5,606 bases of DNA from an uncultured Oscillospiraceae bacterium (GCA_958451705.1 CAUDRD010000121.1:1-5606), one strand, 5' to 3'. Positions 1-5,428 are shown, numbered from the stretch's first letter. A program made the numbers and translations. Notes: generated by a model from the sequence alone, not told the origin.

Positions 1-1536
1 GATTTCGTCTGTAAGAGAAGCAAGGTGACGGATAAGCTCTCTCTCTTCGGGAGCGGAGAGAAGAAGCAGCTCTTCGTCGGTTACGTCACGAAGCTCTATA
101 CCCTGAGCTGCTGATTTTTTAAGTATGCTGCAAATTCGTGCGTGAGCGTACTGGCAGTAGTAAACGGGATTTTGTGAGCTTGTCTCAACAGCAAGGTCAA
201 GGTCAAAGTCCATCTGAGAGCCAGCTTCACGCATATTGAAGAGGAAACGTACCGCATCTACGGGGATTTCCTCAAGAAGGTCTGTAAGAGTAATTGACTT
301 ACCGGTTCTCTTTGACATTCTTACAACCTGACCGTCCTTCATAAGGCGCACAAGCTGCATAAGGATAATATCGAGCCTTGAGGGATCAATACCGATTGAC
401 TCAAGGGCGCCTTTCATACGGGCGACATGGCCGTGGTGGTCTGCACCCCAGATGTCGATTGCTTTATCAAAGCCCCTTGTGACAAGCTTGTTGCGGTGAT
501 AGGCGATATCAGCCGCAAAATAGGTTGGGTTACCGTTGGCACGGATGAGAACGTCGTCCTTAAGCTCAAGGCGGTCAATCTCTTCCTGAGTCTTACCCTC
601 GGCAAGGAGCCTCTTTTCGCTTACCTCTTTATTCTTATACCAGACGGCTCCGTCCTTTTCGTAAGTAAGACCCTTTTCTTTGAGAAGCTCAACGGTTTTC
701 ATAACCTCTCCGCTCTCATGAAGGGTACTTTCATGAAACCACTTGTCGTATTCGATTCTGTACTTTGCCATTGTAGCTTTCATTGCCGCAATGTTCTTGG
801 GAAGGGCAAAGTCTACAAGAGCCTTTTTGCGCTCCTCCTCGGAAGTGTTCATATATTTGTCGCCGTTAATCTCTTTGAATTCCTCGGCAAGCTCTTTAAT
901 GTCAAGACCCTGATAGCAGTCTGCGGGAAGAGGAGCGTTTTCCTCGCCTACAAAAAGCTGACGATAACGTACATCAAGGGATGAAGCGAATTTTTCAATC
1001 TGATTGCCTGCATCGTTAATATAGAACTCACGGCTTACGTTATAGCCTGCCCTCTCCATAACGGCAGCAAGGCAGTCGCCTAAAGCTCCGCCTCTTGCGT
1101 TGCCCATATGCATAGGTCCTGTGGGGTTTGCTGAGACGAACTCAAGCATTACCTTTTCGCCCTTGCCGTAATCGGAACGGCCATAATCGGAGCCGCACTC
1201 CTTAACGTCACGGAGGATGGCTCCGTAATAGCTGTCTTTGAGATAGAAGTTAATAAAGCCGGGGCCTGCTGTTTCGCACTTTTCGAGATATGTGCCATCG
1301 AGAGAGATATTCTCTTTAATTGCATCGGCAATTTTCCTGGGAGCACAGCGGAATGCTCTTGCCGAAATCATAGCCGCATTGGTGGAGAAATCTCCGTTTG
1401 CCCTATCTGCGGGAACCTCAACGTTTACCTCAGGAATTTCTCCCTCAGGGAGCTGCCCCTTTTCTATTGCCGCTTTTATAGCTTCGGCAACCGCCGTCTT
1501 TATTGAATTTTCAGTTTCCTTAACTATTTTTGACAT
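1..1536 (-). CDS. argS: Arginyl-tRNA synthetase (class I), 3' end cut by window edge
   Basis: Charges tRNA-Arg with arginine using ATP, in the cytoplasm. An open frame of 512 codons runs from ATG at 1536 off the left edge with no stop; family members are usually about 550-590 residues, so only the C-terminal end is missing. Visible in order: the ArgRS N-terminal tRNA-binding domain (about residues 5-120); the class I signature as HMGN (143-146) followed by ARGGALGD; the conserved YINDAGNQ (172-179); ADHHG (365-369) in the catalytic core; the KMSKS-equivalent RMSKRTG (406-412); and NPVYYCQYAHARI (456-468), which opens the DALR anticodon-binding domain. The start is supported by GGGAGG seven bases upstream. 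The gene follows the DUF1934 gene by two bases and must share the ddl promoter, as no room for another exists. The final Asn of the HIGH-type motif replaces the textbook His. Identification is secure. Confidence 0.97.
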   Translation of the reverse strand, partial: MSKIVKETENSIKTAVAEAIKAAIEKGQLPEGEIPEVNVEVPADRANGDFSTNAAMISARAFRCAPRKIADAIKENISLDGTYLEKCETAGPGFINFYLKDSYYGAILRDVKECGSDYGRSDYGKGEKVMLEFVSANPTGPMHMGNARGGALGDCLAAVMERAGYNVSREFYINDAGNQIEKFASSLDVRYRQLFVGEENAPLPADCYQGLDIKELAEEFKEINGDKYMNTSEEERKKALVDFALPKNIAAMKATMAKYRIEYDKWFHESTLHESGEVMKTVELLKEKGLTYEKDGAVWYKNKEVSEKRLLAEGKTQEEIDRLELKDDVLIRANGNPTYFAADIAYHRNKLVTRGFDKAIDIWGADHHGHVARMKGALESIGIDPSRLDIILMQLVRLMKDGQVVRMSKRTGKSITLTDLLEEIPVDAVRFLFNMREAGSQMDFDLDLAVETSSQNPVYYCQYAHARICSILKKSAAQGIELRDVTDEELLLLSAPEERELIRHLASLTDEI

Positions 1537-1538
1537 CT

Positions 1539-1949
1539 TTACGCCTCCCGTATTTTTATCATCATGTGATTTTCCGTAATCTGATTACCGAAATCTATAA
1601 TGTAATCCATTTCAAGGCTTCCGCCTTTTTCGTTTACGTCGGATATAATATAGTTTGTATAAATTGCCATCTGCATCTGTCCGTAGGGTGTGGAGTAAAG
1701 GCATATATGGCGTTTTTTGTTCTCTAAGAAAAGCTGTGATGTATACTCTCCCCGCCTTGTCATCTTAACGGTTTCGCCACCGTTTTCAACCTGCAAGGTG
1801 GTTTCGCTTCCCCTTAGTTCGCCCCCCTCGGAGTAGGAAAGAGTATAATTGTCGCAGTCACCCTCGAAAAATCCGTCGGTAGTGACAATTATTGTTTCTT
1901 CCTCGTCACCTGCAAAGGCGTTAATATCTATTATTACTTCCTTTTTCAT
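1539..1949 (-). CDS. DUF1934 family beta-barrel protein (YwiB-like)
   Basis: A 136-residue cytoplasmic protein without signal peptide or membrane segment. It matches the DUF1934/YwiB family, which has a small calycin-like beta-barrel fold and no established biochemical role. Family features seen are the alternating beta-strand pattern, TLSYSE (36-41), the TTL strand near 50, RRGEYTSQLFLE (65-76), the conserved YSTPYG (85-90) with the following MAIYTNYI, and a C-terminal MDYIIDF strand (114-120). An ATG eleven codons upstream (1982) is in frame but overlaps ddl by 20 bases and has no ribosome site. The ATG at 1949 has AAGGG eight bases upstream and is preferred. It lies between ddl (13 bases away) and argS (2 bases away). 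In Bacillus subtilis ywiB is also next to argS, so the pairing is conserved and suggests a translation-linked role, which is inference. Confidence 0.88.
   Translation of the reverse strand: MKKEVIIDINAFAGDEEETIIVTTDGFFEGDCDNYTLSYSEGGELRGSETTLQVENGGETVKMTRRGEYTSQLFLENKKRHICLYSTPYGQMQMAIYTNYIISDVNEKGGSLEMDYIIDFGNQITENHMMIKIREA
1544..1549 (-). promoter_or_regulatory. argS ribosome binding site inside the DUF1934 gene end
   Basis: On the minus strand GGGAGG stands seven bases before the argS ATG at 1536. It lies within the last codons of the upstream DUF1934 gene, whose TAA (1541-1539) falls between this site and the ATG. The arrangement fixes the argS start and suggests translational coupling: ribosomes finishing DUF1934 end on top of the argS initiation region. 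The coupling itself is inference. Confidence 0.8.
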
Positions 1950-1957
1950 TTCAGCGA

Positions 1958-1962
1958 CCCTT
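1958..1962 (-). promoter_or_regulatory. Ribosome binding site deciding the DUF1934 start
   Basis: AAGGG on the minus strand sits eight bases before ATG 1949 and directly abuts the ddl stop codon (1965-1963). It supports the 136-residue form over the longer reading from ATG 1982, which has no comparable purine-rich site before it. Confidence 0.65.
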
Positions 1963-3027
1963 TTATTTCTCCCACTTTTCAATTGCGAGGCTCATAAGTC
2001 TGTCAAGAAGCTCCGAATAAGGGATTCCCGCAGCCTCAAAAAGCTTCGGATACATACTGATTGAAGTAAATCCAGGGATTGTGTTGGGCTCGTTGAGCAT
2101 TACCTTGCCGTCGCTCTCTCTTACAAAGAAATCGACTCTGGCAAATCCTGAACATCCCAGTGCTTTGTATGCTTTTATGGCGGCTTCCCTGACCTCGTCT
2201 CTCTTCTCTTTGGGAAGCTGAGCCGGAATATGAAGCTCACTGTCGGCAACATATTTTGCATCAAAATCATAGAACTCATTGCAGGCCACAATTTCGCCTA
2301 TATCGGAGGCTATGGGATCATCGTTGCCTAAAACGGCGCACTCTACCTCTCTGCCTACAATAGCTTCTTCAAGGACTATCTTTTGATCCTCTTTAAAGGC
2401 ATTTTCCATTGCGGCAAAAAGCTCATCACGGTTATCGGCTTTTCCCACACCAACAGATGAACCTGCGTTTGCAGGCTTTACAAAAACGGGATAACCTAAT
2501 TTTTCCTCGGCTCTTTCGATTATACACAGGGGATGAAGTTCATAATCTACTTTATTTGCCGCAACCCATTTTGCCTGAGCTATTCCCGCAGCATCTGCAA
2601 GGGCATTCGTAAAGGCTTTATCCATGCACACAGCAGAGGATGCACATGAGCAGCCCACAAATGGGATACCTGCCATAGTGAAAAGTCCCTGAATTGTGCC
2701 GTCCTCACCGTTCTTTCCGTGAAGCACCGGGAAGGCCACATCTATATATATTTCCTCATATTTTCCGTCATGGAGCACAACTATTCCGTGAACAGATGCA
2801 TCGGGAGAGACAAAAGCCGGGGTACAGTACTCCGGTGAAACCCATTTGTCGTCCTTGAGAAGTGAATTATCTCCGTTAAAAAGATACCAACGTCCGTCTA
2901 AGGTGATACCCATTTTTATGACCTCATATTTATCGGTGGGTATGTTTTTAAGAATTGATTCGGCAGACATAAGAGAAATTGAATGTTCGCTGGATACACC
3001 GCCGAAAATTACAAGTGCTTTTTTCAT
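1963..3027 (-). CDS. ddl: D-alanine--D-alanine ligase
   Basis: An ATP-grasp enzyme that joins two D-alanines for the peptidoglycan stem peptide, in the cytoplasm. The 354 residues are normal for the family. Visible: the N-terminal GGVSSEHSIS with Glu14, which binds the first D-Ala amino group; HGKNGEDG (103-110), the first Ddl signature; FVKPANAGSSVGVGK (182-196) with the ATP-contacting Lys184 and the serine loop; Lys258-Tyr259 in the omega loop; ARVDF with Arg297 and Asp299; and NEPNTIPGFT (312-321) with the Mg-binding Glu313 and Asn315. The Lys-Tyr pair matches K215/Y216 of E. coli DdlB and points to D-Ala-D-Ala rather than VanA-type D-Ala-D-Lac product, as VanA-type enzymes lack this tyrosine. 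The ATG at 3027 has AGGGCGG upstream, and no in-frame start lies in the leader just before it. It is the first gene of the operon with DUF1934 and argS. Confidence 0.97.
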   Translation of the reverse strand: MKKALVIFGGVSSEHSISLMSAESILKNIPTDKYEVIKMGITLDGRWYLFNGDNSLLKDDKWVSPEYCTPAFVSPDASVHGIVVLHDGKYEEIYIDVAFPVLHGKNGEDGTIQGLFTMAGIPFVGCSCASSAVCMDKAFTNALADAAGIAQAKWVAANKVDYELHPLCIIERAEEKLGYPVFVKPANAGSSVGVGKADNRDELFAAMENAFKEDQKIVLEEAIVGREVECAVLGNDDPIASDIGEIVACNEFYDFDAKYVADSELHIPAQLPKEKRDEVREAAIKAYKALGCSGFARVDFFVRESDGKVMLNEPNTIPGFTSISMYPKLFEAAGIPYSELLDRLMSLAIEKWEK

Positions 3028-3147
3028 CTTAACCGCCCTGCGAAAGCTTTCGGAGCTGATTTTAAACCGCCGTAAAACCTCCGCTTCCTTTCCTTCTTTA
3101 TTTTAACAGGTTAGCATTTTTGTTATTAAACGGCACTCCTGCCATAA
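3028..3147 (-). promoter_or_regulatory. ddl mRNA leader (about 120 nt) with small hairpins
   Basis: The predicted leader between the promoter and the ddl ATG has three visible elements. A GGCA/TGCC stem with a four-base loop lies at 3132-3143, at the very 5' end. A strong purine-rich tract ending in GGAGG (3078-3082) has no start codon at a usable distance. A perfect 12-base palindrome, CGAAAGCTTTCG, lies at 3041-3052, just before the actual weak ribosome site. TTAA(A)CCGCC also occurs twice (3029-3037 and 3062-3071, plus-strand reading). No T-box consensus or recognised riboswitch was seen. Confidence 0.4.
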
Positions 3148-3153
3148 TAATAT

Positions 3154-3182
3154 ATAATACCACATACAGGGTTTATGCGCAA
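3154..3182 (-). promoter_or_regulatory. Extended -10 sigma-A promoter of the ddl-DUF1934-argS operon
   Basis: On the minus strand TTGCGC (3182-3177) and TATTAT (3159-3154) are separated by exactly 17 bases, with TGG directly before the -10, an extended -10 (TGn) arrangement. Transcription would start near 3147. It is the only good candidate before ddl, and the tight gene spacing implies that it serves all three genes. Confidence 0.65.
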
Positions 3183-3216
3183 TTGTTTAAAGGGATTAAT
3201 ATGCCCTCATTGCTCC

Positions 3217-3237
3217 TTAATTTTGCCTATAAATTAA
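3217..3237. repeat. 7-bp AT-rich inverted repeat upstream of the GNAT promoter
   Basis: TTAATTT (3217-3223) and AAATTAA (3231-3237) are perfect inverted arms with a seven-base gap, between the two divergent promoters and about 20 bases before the GNAT -35. It could be an operator, but in such AT-rich sequence it may be chance. Confidence 0.2.
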
Positions 3238-3258
3238 TCGCTGCCTTTTTATTCAAAG

Positions 3259-3286
3259 TTCATATCAAAAGCCCTCGCAATATGAT
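3259..3286 (+). promoter_or_regulatory. Probable promoter of the GNAT gene
   Basis: TATGAT (3281-3286) is a good -10. TTCATA (3259-3264) is a partial -35 at 16 bases spacing. Transcription would begin near 3293 and give a leader of about 30 nt. It is divergent from the ddl promoter, roughly 75 bases away. Confidence 0.45.
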
Positions 3287-3322
3287 AAAATCTTTATGAA
3301 CACTTAAAACGGAGGGATAGCT

Positions 3323-3796
3323 GTGGAAAGCATCATATTTGCCGAAATAAAAGACCCAAAGCAGAAATCGGACTTTACATTAAACATACTTGATAAACTT
3401 CCGCAATGGTTCTCAGATAAAAAAGCTGTAAGAGAATACGCTAAAAAAGTCAGAGAACTCTCATTTTGGGCAGCATTAAGCGAAAACAACATCTGCACAG
3501 GCTTTTTGGCAGCACAAACACATTACGGACATACAGCAGAAATTTTCGTATGCGGAGTAGCTCCCCAATATCAGCACAAAGGCATTGGAAGAAAGCTTTA
3601 CTATTTAATGGAAAAGCATTTTAAAGAAATGGGATTTAAATATATTATAGTTAAAACATTAAGTGACAAAGCGAATTCAAAAGAATATGCCGAAACAAGA
3701 AAATTCTACACAAAGGTTGGCTTTGAACCTCTTATCACATTAACCGAAATGTGGGACGAAAAAAATCCCTGTCTTATAATGATTAAAGTCCTCTGA
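3323..3796 (+). CDS. GNAT family N-acetyltransferase
   Basis: A 157-residue soluble acetyltransferase that would transfer an acetyl group from acetyl-CoA to an amine; the substrate cannot be told from the sequence. The GNAT fold is visible as motif A: the strand IFVCGVAP (74-81), the pyrophosphate-binding loop QHKGIG (84-89), then helix RKLYYLMEKHFKEMG (90-104). Next come strand YIIVKTL (107-113) and motif B RKFYTKVGFEPL (126-137). The N-terminal 50 residues are charged and mainly helical. The start is GTG at 3323, supported by GGAGGG six bases upstream; no ATG lies nearby in frame. TGA ends the gene. Codons seem richer in A (AAA, ACA, ATA) than in the neighbouring operon, which may mean a different origin, though this was not counted. 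It is likely transcribed alone. Confidence 0.9.
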   Translation: MESIIFAEIKDPKQKSDFTLNILDKLPQWFSDKKAVREYAKKVRELSFWAALSENNICTGFLAAQTHYGHTAEIFVCGVAPQYQHKGIGRKLYYLMEKHFKEMGFKYIIVKTLSDKANSKEYAETRKFYTKVGFEPLITLTEMWDEKNPCLIMIKVL

Positions 3797-3863
3797 TCAC
3801 CTTAATTTAATCTGATTTTTAATGCATAAATGGCAATTTAGCCCTTTATTTTTCCAATGGGTC

Positions 3864-3892
3864 TTTCATTTCCTTACGACCTGTGATATAAT
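3864..3892 (+). promoter_or_regulatory. Extended -10 promoter of the 293-residue gene
   Basis: TGATATAAT (3884-3892) is a perfect -10 (TATAAT, 3887-3892) with the TGn extension. The -35 region is poor (TTTCAT at 17 bases, or TTCATT at 16), as extended -10 promoters tolerate. The start point would be near 3899, giving a leader of about 60 nt. It shows the gene need not depend on read-through from the GNAT gene. Confidence 0.6.
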
Positions 3893-3946
3893 GCAAAATA
3901 TATACTGCCATATTGTACGTTCTTATATTTTCAAGATAGAAAAAAC

Positions 3947-3963
3947 AAGGAGATGCCACCATG
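3947..3963 (+). promoter_or_regulatory. Ribosome site with overlapping mini-ORF at the start codon
   Basis: AAGGAG (3947-3952) lies eight bases before the ATG at 3961. A second ATG (3953) sits directly after the ribosome site and opens a three-codon frame whose TGA overlaps the true start codon. The first ATG is too close to the ribosome site to be used efficiently, so ATG 3961 is chosen. Confidence 0.6.
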
Positions 3964-4842
3964 ACAGAGGTTTCAAAATTATTTTCTGCAGTTTCCAAGG
4001 GACTGGAGGAGCTCATGGCGGAAAACGGCTTTAAAGCAGTTTTTCCAACAGGAGTTAAGGCAAACGAGCTTCCCCTCTTCAGCGAAAACGGCAAGGAACG
4101 CATAGTTTACGAGGGTAAAAAAGGCGTTGTTAAAATTGAGCACAGCGAAACGCTTATAAACGTTATGTTTGCAAACACTCTTCCCGAAGAGGTAGAGGAT
4201 TCAGATTTCAAGACCCTTTCTTCAACCTATTTTGACAGTGAGACAGCTGATGAGTCCGACCTTAAATATATTACAAACGAAGCTGTTGATACTCTTACCG
4301 GTGTATTCGGAACAAAACAGGCTGCTGTTAAAAAGAAGCTGCCCCCACCTGTTTCCAAAACCGCTGCAAAGAGCGGAACAATGGCATATGATCCCAATAG
4401 CCTTGCAAACAGACTTTGCGGAGCATATCCTGAGCTTAAGCCTTACTACCGTGCAAACATAGAGGCTTACGACCGATTCCTCGCAGAAGAGTTTTTCGAC
4501 AAATACGGCACAAAAGTCATTATCGATACAATCAGACAGAACGATAAGCAGAAGATGAAAAAGCTTTTCAACATTCTCAACTCTGTTTTTGATGACGGTA
4601 CAAACGAGACACAGAGCCTCATCTGCGTTACCATTTTAGGCAAGATGAACAACGACCCGCAGCTTATCGCTAACGCCAGTGAATACATGGAGAAATTCCT
4701 TGCGGATCCGGTTATTGCAGTAAACAAATATCTTGCTTCTCCGTCAGGTAAAAGGGCAAAGAAAAAGCTCAAAAATCCCCCTCTTTATAAACCCAAGAAA
4801 AAGAAGAAAAAAAGCATGATGTCAACACTCTCAGGAATGTAA
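3961..4842 (+). CDS. Unrecognised two-region protein with lysine-rich C-terminal tail
   Basis: I do not recognise a family for this 293-residue protein. It has no signal peptide or membrane segment, so it is probably cytoplasmic. Residues 1-118 look like a small alpha/beta domain: an amphipathic helix (4-21), strands around 47-70 (RIVYEGKKGVVKIE, TLINVMF), then acidic helices (75-116). Residues 121-142 form a linker rich in Lys, Pro, Ala and Ser. Residues 143-260 appear mostly helical, with YPELKPYYRANIEAYDRFL (156-174), a helix with alternating charges (187-210) and a hydrophobic LICVTILGKM (220-229). Residues 264-284 are strongly basic, ending in six lysines (279-284), then SMMSTLSGM. A basic tail of this sort suggests contact with nucleic acid, ribosome or another polyanion, which is inference. 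It has its own promoter and terminator. Base composition and codon use are coherent throughout, so it is a real gene. Confidence 0.88.
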   Translation: MTEVSKLFSAVSKGLEELMAENGFKAVFPTGVKANELPLFSENGKERIVYEGKKGVVKIEHSETLINVMFANTLPEEVEDSDFKTLSSTYFDSETADESDLKYITNEAVDTLTGVFGTKQAAVKKKLPPPVSKTAAKSGTMAYDPNSLANRLCGAYPELKPYYRANIEAYDRFLAEEFFDKYGTKVIIDTIRQNDKQKMKKLFNILNSVFDDGTNETQSLICVTILGKMNNDPQLIANASEYMEKFLADPVIAVNKYLASPSGKRAKKKLKNPPLYKPKKKKKKSMMSTLSGM

Positions 4843-4848
4843 AAATTC

Positions 4849-4888
4849 AGCTCTCCCGTATAAATATTCGGGAGAGCTTTACTTTTAG
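4849..4888 (+). terminator. Intrinsic terminator after the 293-residue gene
   Basis: AGCTCTCCCG (4849-4858) pairs perfectly with CGGGAGAGCT (4869-4878) around a ten-base AT loop. It is followed by TTTACTTTT and begins six bases after the stop codon. On the opposite strand the stem is followed, four bases on, by a run of five T, so it may also block read-through from the right, though less well. Confidence 0.85.
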
Positions 4889-4901
4889 TAATTTTTTAAG
4901 C

Positions 4902-4929
4902 AAAAAAGCCGCCAAATAAGGCAGCTTTT
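4902..4929 (-). terminator. Intrinsic terminator of the ArsR-family gene
   Basis: The arms 4904-4913 and 4920-4929 pair around a six-base loop, with six T following on the minus strand (4907-4902). The single imperfect pair is a G-U wobble when transcribed from the minus strand but an A-C mismatch from the plus strand. This shows the hairpin is oriented for the minus-strand gene that ends 16 bases earlier. Confidence 0.8.
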
Positions 4930-4944
4930 AAAATAATATTCATT

Positions 4945-5226
4945 TTAACTGCTGAATTTTTTTAAATATCCCGTAAGACAATTAAATTCATCAGCATTCA
5001 GGGAATAATGCATCCATCTGCCGTCTTTTTTTCCTTCAACAAGACCACTTTCGCACAAAATTTTCATATGGTGAGAAAGTGTAGGCTGGGTAATATTAAG
5101 AATATCAAGAAGCTCATAGGCACATTTCTGACCATCCTGAAGCTGCTCAACGATTTTAAGACGATTCTCATCACACAAAGCCTTAAACTTTACTGCCTGA
5201 CTCTTAATCTTTTGTTCCATAAGCAT
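4945..5226 (-). CDS. ArsR/SmtB family winged-helix repressor
   Basis: A 93-residue dimeric DNA-binding regulator of the ArsR/SmtB type. The fold is seen in order: N-terminal helix (5-18), FKALCDENRLKIVEQL (14-29), the helix CAYELLDIL (35-43), recognition helix TQPTLSHHMKIL (46-57), the wing VEGKKDGRWMHYSL (63-76), and a C-terminal dimer helix. Members release DNA on binding metal or other effectors. Aligned on the QP of the recognition helix with E. coli ArsR, only the first of the three arsenite cysteines is kept (Cys35); the other two positions are Tyr37 and Leu40. Other cysteines are at 18, 58 and 83. The effector is therefore unknown. An in-frame stop just upstream limits the start to ATG 5226 or 5220; the nearest ribosome-like AGAGGGG is unusually far (14 bases from 5226). 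It is monocistronic, with no transporter or reductase gene beside it. Confidence 0.9.
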   Translation of the reverse strand: MLMEQKIKSQAVKFKALCDENRLKIVEQLQDGQKCAYELLDILNITQPTLSHHMKILCESGLVEGKKDGRWMHYSLNADEFNCLTGYLKKFSS

Positions 5227-5251
5227 AACTTACACAACACCCCTCTATGTA

Positions 5252-5280
5252 ATTGTACAGCAATCAATGGCTGCTGCCAA
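5252..5280 (-). promoter_or_regulatory. Near-consensus sigma-A promoter of the ArsR-family gene
   Basis: On the minus strand TTGGCA (5280-5275) and TACAAT (5257-5252), each five of six to consensus, are separated by exactly 17 bases. The start point would be near 5245, giving a short leader of about 19 nt before ATG 5226. Confidence 0.75.
5258..5276. promoter_or_regulatory. Candidate repressor operator in the promoter spacer
   Basis: An imperfect 19-base dyad of the form CAGCAnnCAnTGnnTGCTG, centred at 5267, fills the spacer between the -35 and -10 of the repressor's own promoter. Fourteen of the eighteen paired positions are symmetric. Placement and length fit autorepression by a dimeric ArsR-type protein. 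No binding is shown; the assignment is inference. Confidence 0.45.
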
Positions 5281-5302
5281 CATCAGCTATATTAAAGGTT
5301 AA

Positions 5303-5351
5303 TAAATATACGAAACTCATTCTTAAAATAAAGTATATAATCGTATATTTA
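5303..5351. repeat. 11-bp perfect inverted repeat with 27-base gap
   Basis: TAAATATACGA (5303-5313) is repeated in inverse as TCGTATATTTA (5341-5351). The gap contains a TATAAT-like stretch ending in the right arm. The arms could be paired operator half-sites, a transcript hairpin or an AT-rich coincidence; the exact match including the CG dinucleotide makes chance less attractive. Confidence 0.45.
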
Positions 5352-5391
5352 ATATAAATTGGAAAATCCACACCTTTAAAATCACTATCAA

Positions 5392-5427
5392 TAAAGCATA
5401 TGATAACGATGCTTTAAGCTTATTTTT
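5392..5427. other. AT-rich hairpin, weak terminator-like on the plus strand
   Basis: TAAAGCAT (5392-5399) pairs with ATGCTTTA (5409-5416) around nine bases and is followed on the plus strand by AGCTTATTTTT. No plus-strand gene enters it. Read on the minus strand it lies just inside the 5' end of the transcript predicted from the promoter at 5429-5457. The stem is weak. Confidence 0.3.
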
Positions 5428-5428
5428 A

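Noticed and set aside
427..984. A 185-codon open frame on the plus strand opposite argS
   Set aside because: It lies wholly antisense to an argS frame with every family motif intact. Its residues show no domain and it has no ribosome site, so it is a codon-bias shadow.
1963..1982. Longer DUF1934 start at ATG 1982, overlapping ddl
   Set aside because: It has no ribosome site, the extra eleven residues are basic and unlike the family N-terminus, and ATG 1949 has AAGGG at good spacing.
3098..3145. 15-codon upstream frame at the 5' end of the ddl leader
   Set aside because: Its ATG would lie within a few bases of the predicted transcription start with no ribosome site. Its composition gives no leader-peptide signal such as runs of one amino acid.
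3028..3147. T-box riboswitch in the ddl-argS leader
   Set aside because: argS operons often carry T-boxes, but the leader is too short and lacks the AGGGTGG-ACCGCG antiterminator consensus and any terminator stem.
3834..3852. Weak GGC/GCC hairpin with a T-rich tail as terminator of the GNAT gene
   Set aside because: The stem is only three or four pairs, too weak to call. How GNAT transcription ends is not visible.
4807..4814. Seven-A run followed by G near the end of the 293-residue gene as a frameshift or slippage site
   Set aside because: The reading frame across the run does not give the X XXY YYZ slippery arrangement, and it lies nine codons before the stop. The run is explained by lysine codons.
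5331..5341. TATAAT at 5336-5341 as a plus-strand promoter for a downstream rRNA operon
   Set aside because: No -35 resembling TTGACA lies 16-18 bases upstream, and such hexamers are frequent in this AT-rich stretch.
5264..5371. 35-codon hydrophobic minus-strand frame (GTG start) upstream of the repressor
   Set aside because: AAAGG lies one base from the GTG, too close to work. The frame crosses the repressor promoter and operator, and the region is so AT-rich that an open frame of this size and hydrophobic content is expected by chance.
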